Below are positions 43,803 to 45,609 of a DNA stretch of 45,609 bases, in pieces. Each line of letters begins with the position of its first letter. Position 1 is the stretch's first letter. Made by a program: the position numbers and the translations under genes. The notes under the pieces were generated by a model, which searched no databases, was not told the DNA's origin, and worked only from the letters and a program-made list of their open reading frames with translations. The DNA is from Ramlibacter sp. (GTDB lineage: Bacteria > Pseudomonadota > Gammaproteobacteria > Burkholderiales > Burkholderiaceae_C), in NCBI GenBank assembly GCA_029237735.1, contig JAQZBU010000039.1:1-45609 (forward strand), read 5' to 3'.

Positions 43803-44759
43803 ATGAAACGTCGTGATCTCCTGCTGGCAACGGCAACCTCCCTGGCCTCGGCCACCCCTGCGCTGCACGCGCAAACCGCCCCGGTGCGCATCCTGGTAGG
43901 CGCGCCGGCCGGCGGTACCACCGACACGATGGCGCGCACGCTCGCCATCGAGCTGGGCAGGATTCTCGGACGCGTCGTTGTCGTTGAGAATCGCCCTGGC
44001 GCCGGCGGCAACATCGCGGCCGACGCCGTTGCCAAGTCCGCACCCGACGGCAACACGCTGTTGATGAGCTTCACCAGCCATGCGATCAACGCGTCGCTGT
44101 ACCCGAGCCTGCCGTTCGACCCGGAGCGCGACTTCACGCCGCTCACCATGATGTCCACGTCGCCGGCCATCCTGGTGGCGCATCCCTCGCTGCCCGCCAA
44201 TAACCTGAAGGAACTGATCGCCCTGGCGAAGGCGCGGCCGGGCAAGCTGAACTTTGCCATCGGCGCGCTAGGTTCGTCGCTGCATATGGCGGGCGATTTG
44301 TTCAAGATGATGTCGGGCGCCTACATTGTGAACATTCCCTACCGCGGCACAGCGCCCGCGATCCAGGACGTGCTGGCCGGCCAGGTGGAGATGATGTTCG
44401 CCAACATCGGCAACGCGCAGGCCCATCTGCGCGCGGGCAAGCTCAAGGCGCTGGGGGTGACCAGTCCCAAACGCCTCGCCGCCTTTCCCGACGTGCCGGC
44501 CATCGGCGAGGTGTTGCCGGGCTATGAATCCAGCGCCTGGTTCGGGCTGTTCGGTCCCGGCCGCATGGCGCCCGATCTCGCCCGGCGCGTCGGCGATGCC
44601 GCGCGGCAGGCCATTGCCACGCCGGAGGTGCAGCGGCGCATCCAGGCAGAAGGTGCGACTCCCGTCGGCAACACGCCGGACGAATTCGCGCGTTTCGTCC
44701 ACGTTGAAATCGAGCGCTGGGCCAAGGTGGTGAAGTACTCAGGAGCCAAGCCGGAATGA
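43803..44759 (+). CDS. Bug/TctC family extracytoplasmic binding protein
   Basis: Periplasmic solute receptor of the Bug (TctC-like) family, 318 residues. The signal peptide starts MKRRDLLLATATSLASA and is cleaved near LHAQ. Landmarks are IRILVGAPAGGTTDTMARTL-type opening, VVENRPGAGGNIAADAVAKS, LPFDPERDFTPLTMM and MAGDLFKMMSGAYIVNIPYRG. Such proteins bind carboxylates and aromatic acids. No TctA/TctB membrane partners are in the window, so it is either an orphan receptor or served elsewhere. Its stop overlaps the next gene by 4 bp, linking it to that gene's substrate. Confidence 0.9.
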   Translation: MKRRDLLLATATSLASATPALHAQTAPVRILVGAPAGGTTDTMARTLAIELGRILGRVVVVENRPGAGGNIAADAVAKSAPDGNTLLMSFTSHAINASLYPSLPFDPERDFTPLTMMSTSPAILVAHPSLPANNLKELIALAKARPGKLNFAIGALGSSLHMAGDLFKMMSGAYIVNIPYRGTAPAIQDVLAGQVEMMFANIGNAQAHLRAGKLKALGVTSPKRLAAFPDVPAIGEVLPGYESSAWFGLFGPGRMAPDLARRVGDAARQAIATPEVQRRIQAEGATPVGNTPDEFARFVHVEIERWAKVVKYSGAKPE

Positions 44760-45609
44760 ACCGGCCCCAGACACTCGCGCAAAAGCTGATCGCGCGCGCG
44801 GCCGGCAAGTGCGAAGTCGCGCCCGGGGAGATCGTGACCTGCCGCGTCGACCTCGCGATGTTTCACGACTCGTCCGGGCCAAGGCGCCTGAAGCCCATGC
44901 TCGAATCGCTGGGCGCGTCGGTGTGGGACCGCTCACGCATCGTGCTTGTGATGGACCATTACGTGCCCGAGCGCGACGAGGAGTCGCGCCGCATCGTGCG
45001 CATTGCGCGGGATTGGGCGCGGGACCAGGCCCTGCCGCATGTGTACGACAGCCAAGGCATCTGCCACGTCGTAGTGCCGCAGCATGGTCACATCCGGCCG
45101 GGCATGTTCTGCGTCGGCGGCGACTCGCATTCGCCGACCGGCGGTGCATTCGGTGCTTACATGTTCGGCATCGGCAGCACCGAAATGCTCGGCGTCGTGG
45201 TCACCGGCGAGATCTGGCTGCGCGTGCCGCGCACCATCCGCATGCAGTGGGACGGGCAGCTCGCGCGCGGCGTTGTTGCCAAGGACATGATGCTTCACAT
45301 GATCGGCCGCTTCGGCATGAATGGCGGTGAGTACCAGGCCGTGGAATTCTGCGGCAGCGCGGTGCAGGCCCTGTCGATGGCCGAGCGCATGACGCTTTCC
45401 AACATGAGCGCCGAACTCGGCGCGCAGGCGGGCCTGATCGCGCCCGATGGCGTCACGCAGCAGTGGCTGGCGGCCACCGGCGCGCCGCCGGTGGACATCA
45501 CCGACCTGCACACCGACGCTGGCGCCATCGACGCGCCGGGCTGCGAGACGCATCGTTTCGACGCCGCCGCGCTCGAACCGTACGTCGCCGCGCCGCACAG
45601 CCCGGCCAA
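44756..45609 (+). CDS. Aconitase/3-isopropylmalate dehydratase large-subunit family, 3' truncated
   Basis: The frame is open from the ATG at 44756 to the end of the window (284 codons), so the gene is incomplete. It starts MNRPQTLAQKLIARAAGKCE. The clearest family motif is CVGGDSHSPTGGAFGAYMFG with the following GIGSTEMLGVVVTGEIWLRV. VVPQHGHIRPGMF and FCGSAVQALSMAERMTLSNM also fit LeuC-like proteins. The Fe-S cysteines would lie beyond the end. Related enzymes hydrate or dehydrate 2- or 3-hydroxy acids. Coupling to a Bug receptor and a Liv transporter suggests catabolism of a carboxylate rather than leucine synthesis. A small-subunit gene may follow outside the window. Confidence 0.83.
   Translation, partial: MNRPQTLAQKLIARAAGKCEVAPGEIVTCRVDLAMFHDSSGPRRLKPMLESLGASVWDRSRIVLVMDHYVPERDEESRRIVRIARDWARDQALPHVYDSQGICHVVVPQHGHIRPGMFCVGGDSHSPTGGAFGAYMFGIGSTEMLGVVVTGEIWLRVPRTIRMQWDGQLARGVVAKDMMLHMIGRFGMNGGEYQAVEFCGSAVQALSMAERMTLSNMSAELGAQAGLIAPDGVTQQWLAATGAPPVDITDLHTDAGAIDAPGCETHRFDAAALEPYVAAPHSPA

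Overview
The window is GC-rich and densely packed, with many genes overlapping by 4 bp. Gene content points to a betaproteobacterium of the Burkholderiales, most like Comamonadaceae (Ramlibacter/Variovorax/Polaromonas type). The clues are an EpsE-EpsF-EpsG polysaccharide module, an algC-waaC-waaA operon, a Bug/TctC-type binding protein and a TolC/rhodanese/Pcm gene order. This placement rests on family recognition alone; no database search was run. No tRNA, rRNA, CRISPR array, insertion sequence or prophage was recognised.

Region 1 (2-15400) is an exopolysaccharide/O-antigen-like locus. On the plus strand are the export protein EpsE (5' end cut off), the chain-length protein EpsF, the tyrosine-kinase-like EpsG, a WecG/TagA glycosyltransferase and galE. 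Facing them on the minus strand is a tightly coupled operon: a small secreted protein, a Wzx-type flippase, a Wzy/O-antigen-ligase-type polymerase, three glycosyltransferases, a GMC oxidoreductase and an NAD-dependent epimerase. An acyltransferase-3 gene lies upstream. Together they could supply nucleotide sugars, build and acylate a repeat unit, flip and polymerise it, and export it by a Wzx/Wzy-type route. A REP-like palindrome separates the two converging transcription units.

Region 2 (15401-21588) is a patch of small, poorly characterised genes around an alkylation-repair operon. Four short genes, three of them Pro/Glu-rich, lie head to tail and converge on a possible PD-(D/E)XK-fold (MmcB-like) protein. 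The repair operon encodes an Ada-type sensor/AraC regulator, an AlkA-type glycosylase split into two overlapping reading frames, an Ogt-type methyltransferase and an EamA transporter.

Region 3 (21735-30438) holds algC-waaC-waaA (sugar-phosphate mutase and LPS inner-core synthesis), then a 1631-residue protein with 12 tandem Ig/cadherin-like repeats and a DUF4214-type C-terminus. It has no signal peptide and is probably a type I secreted surface protein.

Region 4 (30450-37985) is a six-gene efflux operon: tetR, adaptor, RND pump, Pcm-like methyltransferase, rhodanese and tolC, with a TetR-type operator over its promoter.

Region 5 (38060-45609) starts with a GntR/UTRA regulator whose predicted mRNA is leaderless. 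It continues with two nested hairpin repeats carrying a shared 34-bp core in opposite orientations. Then come a complete branched-chain-amino-acid-type ABC transporter (LivJHMGF), a TctC/Bug binding protein and the start of an aconitase/isopropylmalate-dehydratase-like gene that runs off the end. This reads as a regulated uptake and catabolism operon for an unidentified carboxylate.
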